From the NCBI GenBank assembly GCA_003647375.1, contig QMMS01000111.1, positions 1-12,777 of the forward strand: a DNA stretch of 12,777 nucleotides, read 5' to 3'. Below the pieces are notes generated by a model that saw only the letters and a list, made by a program, of their open reading frames with translations, was not told where the DNA came from and made no database searches. The translations under genes were made by a program, and so were the position numbers. Shown here piece by piece: positions 6,728-12,777 of this stretch (position 1 is the first letter of the stretch; every line of letters begins with the position of its first letter). The DNA is from Deltaproteobacteria bacterium (GTDB lineage Bacteria; Desulfobacterota; Desulfobacteria; Desulfobacterales; B30-G6).

Positions 6728-9106
6728 GTGGGTGAGCCAAACAAATATGTATCGATGGGTGTTCGTGGACGGCTGCTGCTTGCGTTTCTGGGGATATCCA
6801 TGTTCTCACTGATCGCTGCAGCATCTGGTTTGTACTCCCTGTCGCAGGTTGGCGGCGCGCTCACAAAAATCACCGCGCAACGCGTGCCCCAAGCGCTGTC
6901 CTGGCTGGAGCTGTCACGGCGCGTGGAAAGCGTGGTGCGCGCAGCACCGGCCTTGTTGGTAGTGGACACCGATAACGCACGGGTCGAAGTCTCGAACGAG
7001 ATCGCTTCGCAAATCGCACAGCTTGAGCCGCTTCTGCAATATAGCAAAAGCTATGAGACAAAAGAGGAAAAAGAATCAATGGCTGCAGTCCTGAGATTAG
7101 TCGCCGCCATGACCGATAATCTCGAGCGCCTTGATGAGCTTGTAAAAAAGAGGCTTTCCAGTATCGCGATAGAGGAGAAACGGATTCGTGAACTATCCAG
7201 GGCCAATAATATCGCCAAGCGAATGCTGTCGCCTGGTGAGCGCATACTCGGAGCCCAGATGGCGGATTGGAACAGGAGTCAGGAAACAGCCGAAGCAAAC
7301 CAATTGTCAAACGAAAAGTCGGATCTTGTGAATTCGATCATCAGCTTGATTCCACAACAAAGGGCTGCGCTTCTGGTCGACTCAATTCACAACAACCTCC
7401 TGAAAATCACAGATGCCGATACTGCTGAACGTATTGATGTCTTGATATTTCCTCTGAAAAAATCTCTCAAGGAACTGTATGAGGTCTCTCTAGTCGTTTC
7501 AAAGCGCATGAAAAGGCGTTTAGCGAAACAAGTTGCGATACTTGAGGGCCTGACAGTGGGCCCGAACAGTCTCTCGCGGGTCAGAAAGAATGAATTGGCC
7601 GTCATCATCCAGGCCGAAGAGCTCTTGGCTGTCAACGTGCGACTGTCAAAATTTCTGACCAACAGAGTAGACTTCCTGGTAAATAGCGCGAATTCGGATA
7701 TTGAGAAAGCGAACCTCCAAGCTGCAGCGATCAAGACGCTCAACCGAAATATTCTAATCGGCATCGCCGCTCTAAGTCTCGTGAGTTCATTCCTCATAGT
7801 GTGGCTCTATGTCGGGCGTAACCTGATTGCCAGACTAACCGCACTCAGCGATAGCATGCTCGCGATTGCCGGAGGCAACCTCAGAGCGCCTTTACCGAAA
7901 CCAGGCAGTGGTGACGAGATCGGCCGCATGGCAGAGTCCCTGGTCGTTTTTCGTGATACTGCGATCGAAGTTGCAGAAAACAATTTGCGCGATATTGAAA
8001 CGGCACGTCGAAGACTGGTCGATGCCATTGAAAATTCATCTGAAGGTTTTGCATTCTTCGATCCTGAAGACCGTTTGGTGCTTTGCAACACCAGGTACAA
8101 GGAACTACTTTACCCGAATAAGGACAGCGACATTGAACCGGGAACGACGTTTGAAACGATCATACGGGGAGCTGCTGAGAATGGACATATTATCGACGCA
8201 GAGGGCCGAATAGACGAATGGGTTGCAGACCGTTTGGCATTTCATCATAACCCGGGTGAACCACGGATCCAGCAACGTAGTGGTGGTCAGTGGATTCTGA
8301 TCACTGAACGCAAGACCGGGGATGGCGGAAATGTCGCAATCTATTCCGACATTACGGACCTGAAGCAGCGCGAAGAGGAGCTTACCACAAAGTCGAACGC
8401 TTTGGAAGAAACCAACAAGAGACTCAAAAAAGCCCAGGAACAAATCTCGAAGTACATCGATCCGCATATAACAGAAAAAATATTCAAGGGTGAATTTTCA
8501 GCAGAGCTATCCCACAAGCGAACAAAGTTGACGATGTTCTTTTCCGATATCAAGGATTTCACCCAATTTACCGACGCTTCTGATCCTGAAGATGTGGCAA
8601 AGTTGCTCAATGAATATTTAGGGGAGATGGCTCAGATAGTCCGGACATGGGGTGGAACCATCCCTCAGTTTACCGGGGATAGCATTTATGCAATCTTTGG
8701 AGCACCGGATTCAAAAGGGGAGCGAGGAGATGCTTTAGCGTGTTTACGTATGGCGCTGGAGATGCAAATGAAGATGAAAACCCTTCGAGAGAAATGGTGG
8801 AATCAGGGTGTCCAATTTCCCTTTGAAATCCGATGCGGCATTCATACGGGTATGGCCAATGTGGGCAATTATGGTTCCGAAGGTTTTATGGAATATTCAG
8901 CCATCGGCCTGAACACAAATCTTGCTTCCCGCTTGGAACAGGCCTGTGAGCCAGGAGAGATATATCTATCGCATACTTCGTGGGCCCTGGTTAATGATGA
9001 GATACCTTGTGAGGAAGTCGGTACCATTGAGGTTAAAGGGTTCCACTATCCCATTCAGACTTACCGTGTTCTACAGCATGATGTGGAAATGTCTCCTGAA
9101 TCTTAA
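6728..9106 (+). CDS. Membrane sensor-HAMP-PAS class III nucleotidyl cyclase
   Basis: The 792-residue product starts at GTG 6728 with a GGA 11 bases upstream; ATG 6755 (MGVRGRLLLAF) is an alternative. TM1 is ~16-38, then a ~300-residue helical periplasmic region resembling TorS-type sensors, TM2 ~342-363, HAMP ~364-415 (ending DEIGRMAESLVVFRD), PAS ~433-545 (SSEGFAFFDPEDRLVLCN), a coiled coil ~545-575 and a cyclase domain ~595-785. Metal-binding Asp are D607 (FFSDIKDF) and D651 (QFTGDS); transition-state residues N731 and R735 (TNLASRLE) are kept. The purine-selecting positions hold Q647 instead of Lys and S724 instead of Asp, so ATP versus GTP use is uncertain. It should make cAMP or cGMP in the cytoplasm on a periplasmic cue. 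The stop overlaps the convergent ferredoxin gene by 4 bases. Confidence 0.9.
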   Translation: MGEPNKYVSMGVRGRLLLAFLGISMFSLIAAASGLYSLSQVGGALTKITAQRVPQALSWLELSRRVESVVRAAPALLVVDTDNARVEVSNEIASQIAQLEPLLQYSKSYETKEEKESMAAVLRLVAAMTDNLERLDELVKKRLSSIAIEEKRIRELSRANNIAKRMLSPGERILGAQMADWNRSQETAEANQLSNEKSDLVNSIISLIPQQRAALLVDSIHNNLLKITDADTAERIDVLIFPLKKSLKELYEVSLVVSKRMKRRLAKQVAILEGLTVGPNSLSRVRKNELAVIIQAEELLAVNVRLSKFLTNRVDFLVNSANSDIEKANLQAAAIKTLNRNILIGIAALSLVSSFLIVWLYVGRNLIARLTALSDSMLAIAGGNLRAPLPKPGSGDEIGRMAESLVVFRDTAIEVAENNLRDIETARRRLVDAIENSSEGFAFFDPEDRLVLCNTRYKELLYPNKDSDIEPGTTFETIIRGAAENGHIIDAEGRIDEWVADRLAFHHNPGEPRIQQRSGGQWILITERKTGDGGNVAIYSDITDLKQREEELTTKSNALEETNKRLKKAQEQISKYIDPHITEKIFKGEFSAELSHKRTKLTMFFSDIKDFTQFTDASDPEDVAKLLNEYLGEMAQIVRTWGGTIPQFTGDSIYAIFGAPDSKGERGDALACLRMALEMQMKMKTLREKWWNQGVQFPFEIRCGIHTGMANVGNYGSEGFMEYSAIGLNTNLASRLEQACEPGEIYLSHTSWALVNDEIPCEEVGTIEVKGFHYPIQTYRVLQHDVEMSPES

Positions 9107-10170
9107 ATAACCCCCCGCTTCTGGGCCATCATCAACATCTGTTCTGCTGTGTTGACGGGCGGCAATCGTAGCGTGGCCTCGGATTTTGGTGCCAGTTTTA
9201 TGGCTTCTGTCGGGCAGGTGGTCACGCACAGACCGCAACCGATGCAGCGGTCCGGGTTCACCTGGGCCAGTTCGTCGTCGTTCATGAAGATGGCATCCAT
9301 CTGGCAGCGCTCCAGACACTGTTCACATCCCGTGCATTCATCGCTTTCGACCATTGCCAGGTGGTTTGAAAAAACCATCTCAGCCGGTTTGGGGTGTTTG
9401 TTCAGGGCCTTGAGAACACCACAGCAATCCCCACAGCAGTTACACATACCGGTGGGGTTCTGAGATGTGGCAGGCTGGGTGACCAGACCGGCGTCCCGGC
9501 AGTTTTCCAGGATGGCGGTGGCTTCCGCCAGGGAGACCTCCCTGCCTATATCCTTGTCAAGATAGTACTGGCCCATGGACCCGAACATGAAGCAGGCCTC
9601 CATGGTTTTACCGCAACCTTCACCTATGACTGTCTTGCTTTTTCGGCAGATACAATCCGTCACCACGATGTGGGGTTTTGTTTTCAGAATTTCAATGGCA
9701 TCGTCGTAGGTTGCCACCTGGCGGGTTACATCGATGGATTGGTTGACGGGTATGGTTCGCAGAAAATATTCGGCATTCTCCAGCATGGTTTTGTCAAAGG
9801 CTTCATCGAAATAGTCTTCCACCATTCTGGCCAGTTCCGGCTTTATATTCTTAACCTGGAACTCAAACAGACCATGAACAAAAGGAATGGCGGCATACCT
9901 GGCGCTGTCTCCCTTTTTTACCCGGAACACCAGCCCCTTTTCTGTCATCTCTTCCAACTGAGCAGAAACTTCCGATTCGGATCGGTTCAGGTTCGTCGCG
10001 ATGGAAGACGTTGTTGCCAGGTTGTGCGTCAACGCTAAAAACATATGCGCGTTGTTTTCGGAAAAGAGATAGCGCAGGATTTTAATTTCGATGCCGGATT
10101 TTGCTGCAGGAAAACCCATGGAGTACAGATCGAGTCTTTGTTGCAGTTGTCGATAGATGCTTTCTGTCAT
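9103..10170 (-). CDS. Winged-helix / Cys-rich / 2x[4Fe-4S] ferredoxin-domain protein
   Basis: The 355-residue product starts at ATG 10170 (AAAGG just upstream). Residues ~25-100 look like a winged helix-turn-helix (TSSIATNLNRSESEVSAQLEEM, then the wing VFRVKKGDSARY). Residues ~165-195 carry the Cys motif TDCICRKSK...GCGKTMEACF (C173, C175, C186, C193), and 241-250 GMCNCCGDCC. The end is a bacterial-type double ferredoxin: C279, C282, C285, C289 (ECTGCEQCLERC) and C309, C312, C315, C319 (CIGCGLCVTTCP). Similar proteins are common in anaerobic deltaproteobacteria next to heterodisulfide-reductase-like genes and are annotated only as 4Fe-4S proteins. It probably moves electrons in the cytoplasm for the HdrBC-like pair; a redox-sensing DNA-binding role is also possible. 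It lies 297 bases downstream of hdrB, with repeats between, so cotranscription is unsure. Confidence 0.85.
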   Translation of the reverse strand: MTESIYRQLQQRLDLYSMGFPAAKSGIEIKILRYLFSENNAHMFLALTHNLATTSSIATNLNRSESEVSAQLEEMTEKGLVFRVKKGDSARYAAIPFVHGLFEFQVKNIKPELARMVEDYFDEAFDKTMLENAEYFLRTIPVNQSIDVTRQVATYDDAIEILKTKPHIVVTDCICRKSKTVIGEGCGKTMEACFMFGSMGQYYLDKDIGREVSLAEATAILENCRDAGLVTQPATSQNPTGMCNCCGDCCGVLKALNKHPKPAEMVFSNHLAMVESDECTGCEQCLERCQMDAIFMNDDELAQVNPDRCIGCGLCVTTCPTEAIKLAPKSEATLRLPPVNTAEQMLMMAQKRGVI

Positions 10171-10382
10171 AAAGACCTTTCATTTTGAAGGATTATCGAA
10201 ACAATCTGGATACAGGGAAGCCGGCAATAAATCAACAATGAAAATTTATTCCATTACTAAAAACCTGGTCCTTTGGGACCGTCCAAGATCCCGCTACGCG
10301 GGAGTCAGAGACATTTGGCTCTGCCGAAATGAGTTCGAGAAAGAATGCAAGCGTCAGAATACAGAATCTTTACAATGATGAT
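10171..10382. other. Intergenic spacer with hairpins upstream of the ferredoxin gene
   Basis: No gene is supported. The spacer holds two short perfect hairpins: TCCCGC/GCGGGA (10289-10303) and GGTCC/GGACC (10267-10280, listed as a weak terminator). A CGTCAGAATACAGAATC stretch near 10352-10368 belongs to the same family of dispersed sequence that recurs, inverted, at the right end of the window. Confidence 0.45.
10259..10280 (-). terminator. Weak candidate terminator for the hdrCB transcript
   Basis: On the minus strand GGTCC-CAAA-GGACC is followed by AGGTTTTT. The stem is only 5 bp and lies about 190 bases after hdrB, so efficiency is doubtful. Confidence 0.35.
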
Positions 10383-10466
10383 TTTATAAAGATGAACGTC
10401 CAACATCGAACATCGAACGTCCAATGTTGAATGAAAACAAAAAACCAATACCAAATTATTTCTGTT
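10383..10466 (+). repeat. Dispersed repeat copy A (direct partner at 12555-12640)
   Basis: From TTTATAAAGATGAACGTCC to TTATTTCTGTT this stretch matches 12555-12640 with about four mismatches in 84 bases by eye. It contains overlapping units of CATCGAACGTCCAA. Its end abuts the stop codon of hdrB (10467-10469). Confidence 0.8.
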
Positions 10467-11312
10467 CTAAAGAAGTTTTTTTCTTGTTAGGAGGGGTCTG
10501 GGATCGATCAGGTGTCTCGAGAACCATGTGTCAGAGATTTCAAGATCCAGGGCCAGGGCCAACATCTCTGAAAAATGAAATACAGGCAACTGATTTGGTT
10601 TGTCAGATCTGATTTCAAGGTTCAGGTGGCACATGGCACAGGCGGTGACAATGCAGTCGGCCCCGGCTTGAATGGCACCTTGGGTGATTTGGTTGATAAT
10701 AGGAGATACGATATCGGGTCTTGCCGCTGTTAGAAATGTTCCACAGCACCTGGCAGAAAATGGCCACCGTATGGCAGTGCCACCCAGTGCGCCGATGACG
10801 TTTTCCATAATGCCGGAAAAATCCTTTTGCCGACTTAACGACGGCGGGTAAGCCAGCATACATCCATAGTAGGGTGCGATTCGTAAACCAGCTAATTTTT
10901 TCAGCTTGTTCTGAAATGCCGCTGTTTGCGAAATGGCATGCAGCAATTCAAAAAAATGAACGATCTGAAGATCGGAATGATGAGAGCGATTCCATTTGTT
11001 TTCGTAGTGTTCTTGAGCGGCGACATCCTGGTCCAGGCTGTTGTGGGCACCTTTGAGTCGCAGGTAGCAACTGGGGCAGGCAACAAGCAACGGCCTGTTT
11101 TGAGGCGCGAGGGATAGGTTCCGGCATGCCAGATCCAAGGCCAATTCGCTGTCAAGGCTGTGAGCCGATGATGAGCCGCAGCAGTTCCAGTCCACAAGTT
11201 CTTCCAGCCGGATGCCAAAGGCACCCAGGAAAGTCACCATGGATTCGTTATTTTCCCTGGCGGAGGTTGCCAGGGAACATCCGGGAAAATAGGAATAGAC
11301 CGTGTGGGTCAT
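10467..11312 (-). CDS. hdrB: Heterodisulfide reductase subunit B-like protein (two CCG domains)
   Basis: The 281-residue product has two complete CCG domains, the site of the noncubane [4Fe-4S] clusters in HdrB. The first is C12 (FPGCSL), C44-C45 (NCCGS) and C79/C82 (ACPSCY); the second is C151 (YYGCML), C189-C190 (RCCGTF) and C225/C228 (ACAMCH). HdrB is the disulfide- or thiol-active subunit in methanogens; in sulfate reducers HdrB-like proteins pair with HdrC and, often, HdrA for electron transfer or bifurcation with undefined acceptors. Its ATG overlaps the stop of hdrC by 4 bases (ATGA), so the two are translationally coupled. No HdrA flavoprotein is in the window. The last ~20 residues are basic and hydrophobic (PLLTRKKLL) and end exactly at a dispersed repeat. 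Confidence 0.92.
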   Translation of the reverse strand: MTHTVYSYFPGCSLATSARENNESMVTFLGAFGIRLEELVDWNCCGSSSAHSLDSELALDLACRNLSLAPQNRPLLVACPSCYLRLKGAHNSLDQDVAAQEHYENKWNRSHHSDLQIVHFFELLHAISQTAAFQNKLKKLAGLRIAPYYGCMLAYPPSLSRQKDFSGIMENVIGALGGTAIRWPFSARCCGTFLTAARPDIVSPIINQITQGAIQAGADCIVTACAMCHLNLEIRSDKPNQLPVFHFSEMLALALDLEISDTWFSRHLIDPRPLLTRKKLL

Positions 11313-11884
11313 GTCGCAGCATTTCCTTTTGGGTCTTCGAACATTTTGGAAACAGCCTTTATGTTTCTTATTTTTGAGGGCATCAGATCGAGTTTGCGTT
11401 TTGCCATCATTTTCAATCCGACATCCAGATCTTTCAACCAGTCTCTCTTCTGGAGTTTGTAGCGAAACATGATTTCGAGCTTGTGTGTCCGGCCATGCCG
11501 CCGGATGGAGTTGAGGACTTCTTTATGAAAATTGAATATGTCAGGTTCGGATACCGGCACATCTTCTGCTATAGCCACCTGCCGAAGGGCATCCATAAAG
11601 GCTGCCATGTCGATAGCCATGGGGCATTGAACTGAACATGTATGACATCCTACGCATATCCATATTGCAGAACAGGCCAGAACTTCATGCTTCATGCCCA
11701 ACTGAGTCATACGGATAACTTGATTCGGTAAGTAGTCCATGGCCTGGGAAAAAGGGCACCCGCCGGAACAACAGTTGCAGTGCCAGCAAAGATTGATGTT
11801 CGAACCTGCCTTGTGGATGATCCGGGCGCAGAAATCAGGATCTCTTTTTGATGGGAAAATTGTGCGCTCCAGGCGTTGGCTCAT
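11309..11884 (-). CDS. hdrC: Heterodisulfide reductase subunit C-like iron-sulfur protein
   Basis: I place the start at ATG 11884 (AAGGA 7 bases upstream), giving 191 residues; the longer frame back to 12046 would cross the 5' leader and is unlikely. Two [4Fe-4S] sites are complete: C33, C36, C39, C43 (LCWHCNCCSGGCP, with an additional C38) and C77, C80, C83, C87 (CVGCHTCSVQCP). The helical C-terminal part is typical of HdrC. It passes electrons to HdrB in the cytoplasm. It is the first gene of the hdrCB pair, coupled by an ATGA overlap. A predicted class II CRP/FNR-type promoter lies upstream, and a MITE-like element separates it from the dabb gene. Confidence 0.92.
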   Translation of the reverse strand: MSQRLERTIFPSKRDPDFCARIIHKAGSNINLCWHCNCCSGGCPFSQAMDYLPNQVIRMTQLGMKHEVLACSAIWICVGCHTCSVQCPMAIDMAAFMDALRQVAIAEDVPVSEPDIFNFHKEVLNSIRRHGRTHKLEIMFRYKLQKRDWLKDLDVGLKMMAKRKLDLMPSKIRNIKAVSKMFEDPKGNAAT

Positions 11885-11944
11885 GGAAAATCCTTCTTGA
11901 AAACATAATTGTTCAAAGCAGGTTCTTGGCGTAGACTGGGATAC

Positions 11945-11966
11945 CCCCAACGTCGCAACCTTGGGG
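11945..11966 (-). other. Hairpin at the 5' end of the predicted hdrC transcript
   Basis: Minus-strand CCCCAA (11966-11961) and TTGGGG (11950-11945) enclose 10 bases. The predicted start site near 11965 would put this stem at the extreme 5' end, where it could protect the mRNA. It is about 60 bases from the hdrC ribosome site. Confidence 0.35.
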
Positions 11967-11972
11967 ATAACC

Positions 11973-12015
11973 ATAATACAGCGGGAAAGGGGGAGTCCTT
12001 GACCTATGTCAAGGA
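11973..12015 (-). promoter_or_regulatory. Class II CRP/FNR-type promoter of hdrCB
   Basis: A perfect palindrome with 8-bp arms (TCCTTGAC-n4-GTCAAGGA, 11996-12015) contains the TTGAC-n4-GTCAA pattern recognised by FNR/CRP-superfamily regulators. Reading the minus strand, TATTAT (11978-11973) lies 27 bases from the palindrome centre. With a start site near 11965 the centre falls at about -40, the class II activator position. There is no -35 at normal spacing to TATTAT, consistent with activator dependence. Which regulator binds is unknown. Confidence 0.65.
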
Positions 12016-12033
12016 ATGCGGCATTTGTCCGAT

Positions 12034-12175
12034 GAGACCTTTGCAAAACACTCCCTTTTACCCCATTTCCGTGTCAGGCTCAAATTTTAATCCTCAAAAT
12101 ACTTAATGTATTCCTGTGGTTAAAATTTTCGCCTTCCTTGAACTGAACCAAAATTGAGCCTTTTTCAAAGGCCTC
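12034..12175. mobile_element. MITE-like element, 142 bp, with 5-bp target duplication
   Basis: The ends are inverted repeats, GAGACCTTTGCAAAA (12034-12048) and the complement of TTTTTCAAAGGCCTC (12161-12175), matching 13 of 15. Directly outside both ends stands CCGAT (12029-12033 and 12176-12180), a 5-bp target duplication. Inside, AGGCTCAAATTTT (12076) and AAAATTGAGCCT (~12151) form a nested inverted repeat. There is no ORF, so it would need a transposase supplied elsewhere. It lies 21 bases beyond the dabb stop codon. Confidence 0.7.
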
Positions 12176-12196
12176 CCGATGTGAGCTATCTGCGGA

Positions 12197-12541
12197 TTAC
12201 CAGGTGCCAATGCCCTGTTCGGGTGTCTTTTCCTTGAAGTCACTGGCATCTGTTCCCATAAAATCAACGGTAGAGATACTTTCACAGATAGATTGTATGT
12301 TTTTCAGCACGATCTGATGATCCGGATGGATCTGGTAGCGTTGCAGGGATTCGATGTTGGCAAAGAGGGATATCAGTGCAAAGTCATAAGAACGGTCGGA
12401 ATGGATGATGTCCCGCCCGAATTCAAAACTGTGAATTTCAATAATTTTGTTGGGCAGTTCTTCAAGAAGATTCTCGAGATCATGGATCCTTTCTTCGGTA
12501 ACGTTTTTCTTGAATTTTATCAGCACGACGTGATTCAGCAT
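12197..12541 (-). CDS. Dabb (stress-responsive A/B barrel) domain protein
   Basis: The 114-residue product starts at ATG 12541 with AAGGAGG at ideal spacing. It opens with LNHVVLIKFKKNVTEERI and contains LPNKIIEIHSFEFGRDI, SYDFALISLFANIESLQRYQIHPDHQ, the usual Dabb pattern of a dimeric alpha+beta barrel, over residues ~1-95. The tail (~96-114) is unstructured-looking. Dabb proteins are small cytoplasmic barrels; some are enzymes, most have no known activity, and none can be assigned here. It is on the same strand as hdrCB, 312 bases upstream of hdrC, with a MITE inserted between. They may once have been closer together. Confidence 0.88.
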   Translation of the reverse strand: MLNHVVLIKFKKNVTEERIHDLENLLEELPNKIIEIHSFEFGRDIIHSDRSYDFALISLFANIESLQRYQIHPDHQIVLKNIQSICESISTVDFMGTDASDFKEKTPEQGIGTW

Positions 12542-12554
12542 GGTTCCTCCTTGG

Positions 12555-12640
12555 TTTATAAAGATGAACGTCCAACATCGGACATCGAACGTCCAATGTC
12601 GAATGAAAACAAAAACCCAATACCGAATTATTTCTGTTTC
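12555..12640 (+). repeat. Dispersed repeat copy B (direct partner of 10383-10466)
   Basis: Same ~85-bp unit and orientation as copy A. It begins 2 bases beyond the ribosome site of the dabb gene (12546-12552), so it forms the immediate upstream region of that gene. Confidence 0.8.
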
Positions 12641-12654
12641 TTCATCTTTTCAAA

Positions 12655-12745
12655 TTCAAAATTCGATGTTGGACGTTCGATGTTCATTCGTTCTCCGGCA
12701 TTAAAACATTTCAGCGCTTTACGAAATTCTGTATTCTGTATCCTG
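12655..12745 (-). repeat. Inverted partial copy of the dispersed repeat and related sequence
   Basis: AATTCGATGTTGGACGTTCG followed by ATGTTCATTCG (12659-12690) is the reverse complement of the CGAACGTCCAACATCG units in copy B, so the two could form a hairpin. Further right, ATTCTGTATTCTGTATCCTGAC (~12725-12746) is the reverse complement of the GTCAGAATACAGAAT type sequence seen near 10353. No gene is supported between 12542 and the window end. Confidence 0.6.
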
Positions 12746-12777
12746 ACTTCTGTCTCCTGAATCCTCTAATTCATACA

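Noticed and set aside
9394..10038. Plus-strand ORF of 214 codons
   Set aside because: It is antisense to the ferredoxin protein, whose eight-Cys double ferredoxin motif is unambiguous.
11885..12046. Longer hdrC start at 12046
   Set aside because: It would place the CRP/FNR palindrome, promoter and hairpin inside the coding region; ATG 11884 has a proper ribosome site and matches usual HdrC N-termini.

Overview
The window looks like a chromosomal segment of an anaerobic deltaproteobacterium, probably a sulfate-reducer-like member of the Desulfobacterales (Desulfobacterota). The basis is gene content only: a large 2-hydroxyacyl-CoA dehydratase-type activase, HdrB/HdrC-like iron-sulfur proteins, a winged-helix ferredoxin, a c-di-GMP riboswitch next to a Pal lipoprotein, a class III nucleotidyl cyclase and many dispersed intergenic repeats. 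No rRNA, tRNA or CRISPR was seen.

Layout. (1) 1-2315, minus strand: the N-terminal 771 codons of a very large acyl-CoA dehydratase activase (two ASKHA ATPase domains plus the start of a DUF2229-type domain), running off the left edge. (2) 2316-2686: divergent spacer with a minus-strand promoter overlapping an AT-rich palindrome. (3) 2687-3442, plus: a zinc alcohol dehydrogenase that has lost its central NAD-binding Rossmann core by an in-frame deletion. (4) 3529-4902, plus: sigma70-type promoter, c-di-GMP-I riboswitch, intrinsic terminator, a possible Cys-rich micro-ORF, Pal lipoprotein, HU protein, terminator. (5) 4903-5534: REP-like and inverted-repeat DNA and a 21-codon N-terminal remnant of an adenylate cyclase gene. 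(6) 5535-9106, plus: a periplasmic branched-chain-amino-acid-type binding protein followed by a membrane sensor-HAMP-PAS-nucleotidyl cyclase. (7) 9103-12541, minus: Dabb protein, HdrC-like, HdrB-like, then a winged-helix/ferredoxin protein. A MITE-like element separates dabb from hdrC, and two near-identical ~85-bp direct repeats bracket the dabb-hdrC-hdrB block.

How the genes may work together. The binding protein and the cyclase probably form one sensing unit: a solute-loaded periplasmic protein docking on a helical periplasmic sensor, as TorT does on TorS, but with a cyclic-nucleotide output. This is inference. A perfect CRP/FNR-type palindrome sits about 40 bp upstream of the predicted hdrCB start site, the classical class II activator position, so hdrCB is probably switched by a CRP/FNR-family regulator. 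The local cyclase could in principle feed such a regulator, but no regulator gene is in the window. The c-di-GMP riboswitch gives the pal region a second-messenger input of its own.

The most unusual items are the PBP-cyclase pair, the riboswitch leader with its micro-ORF, the class II operator of hdrCB, the MITE with an intact target duplication, and the core-deleted alcohol dehydrogenase.
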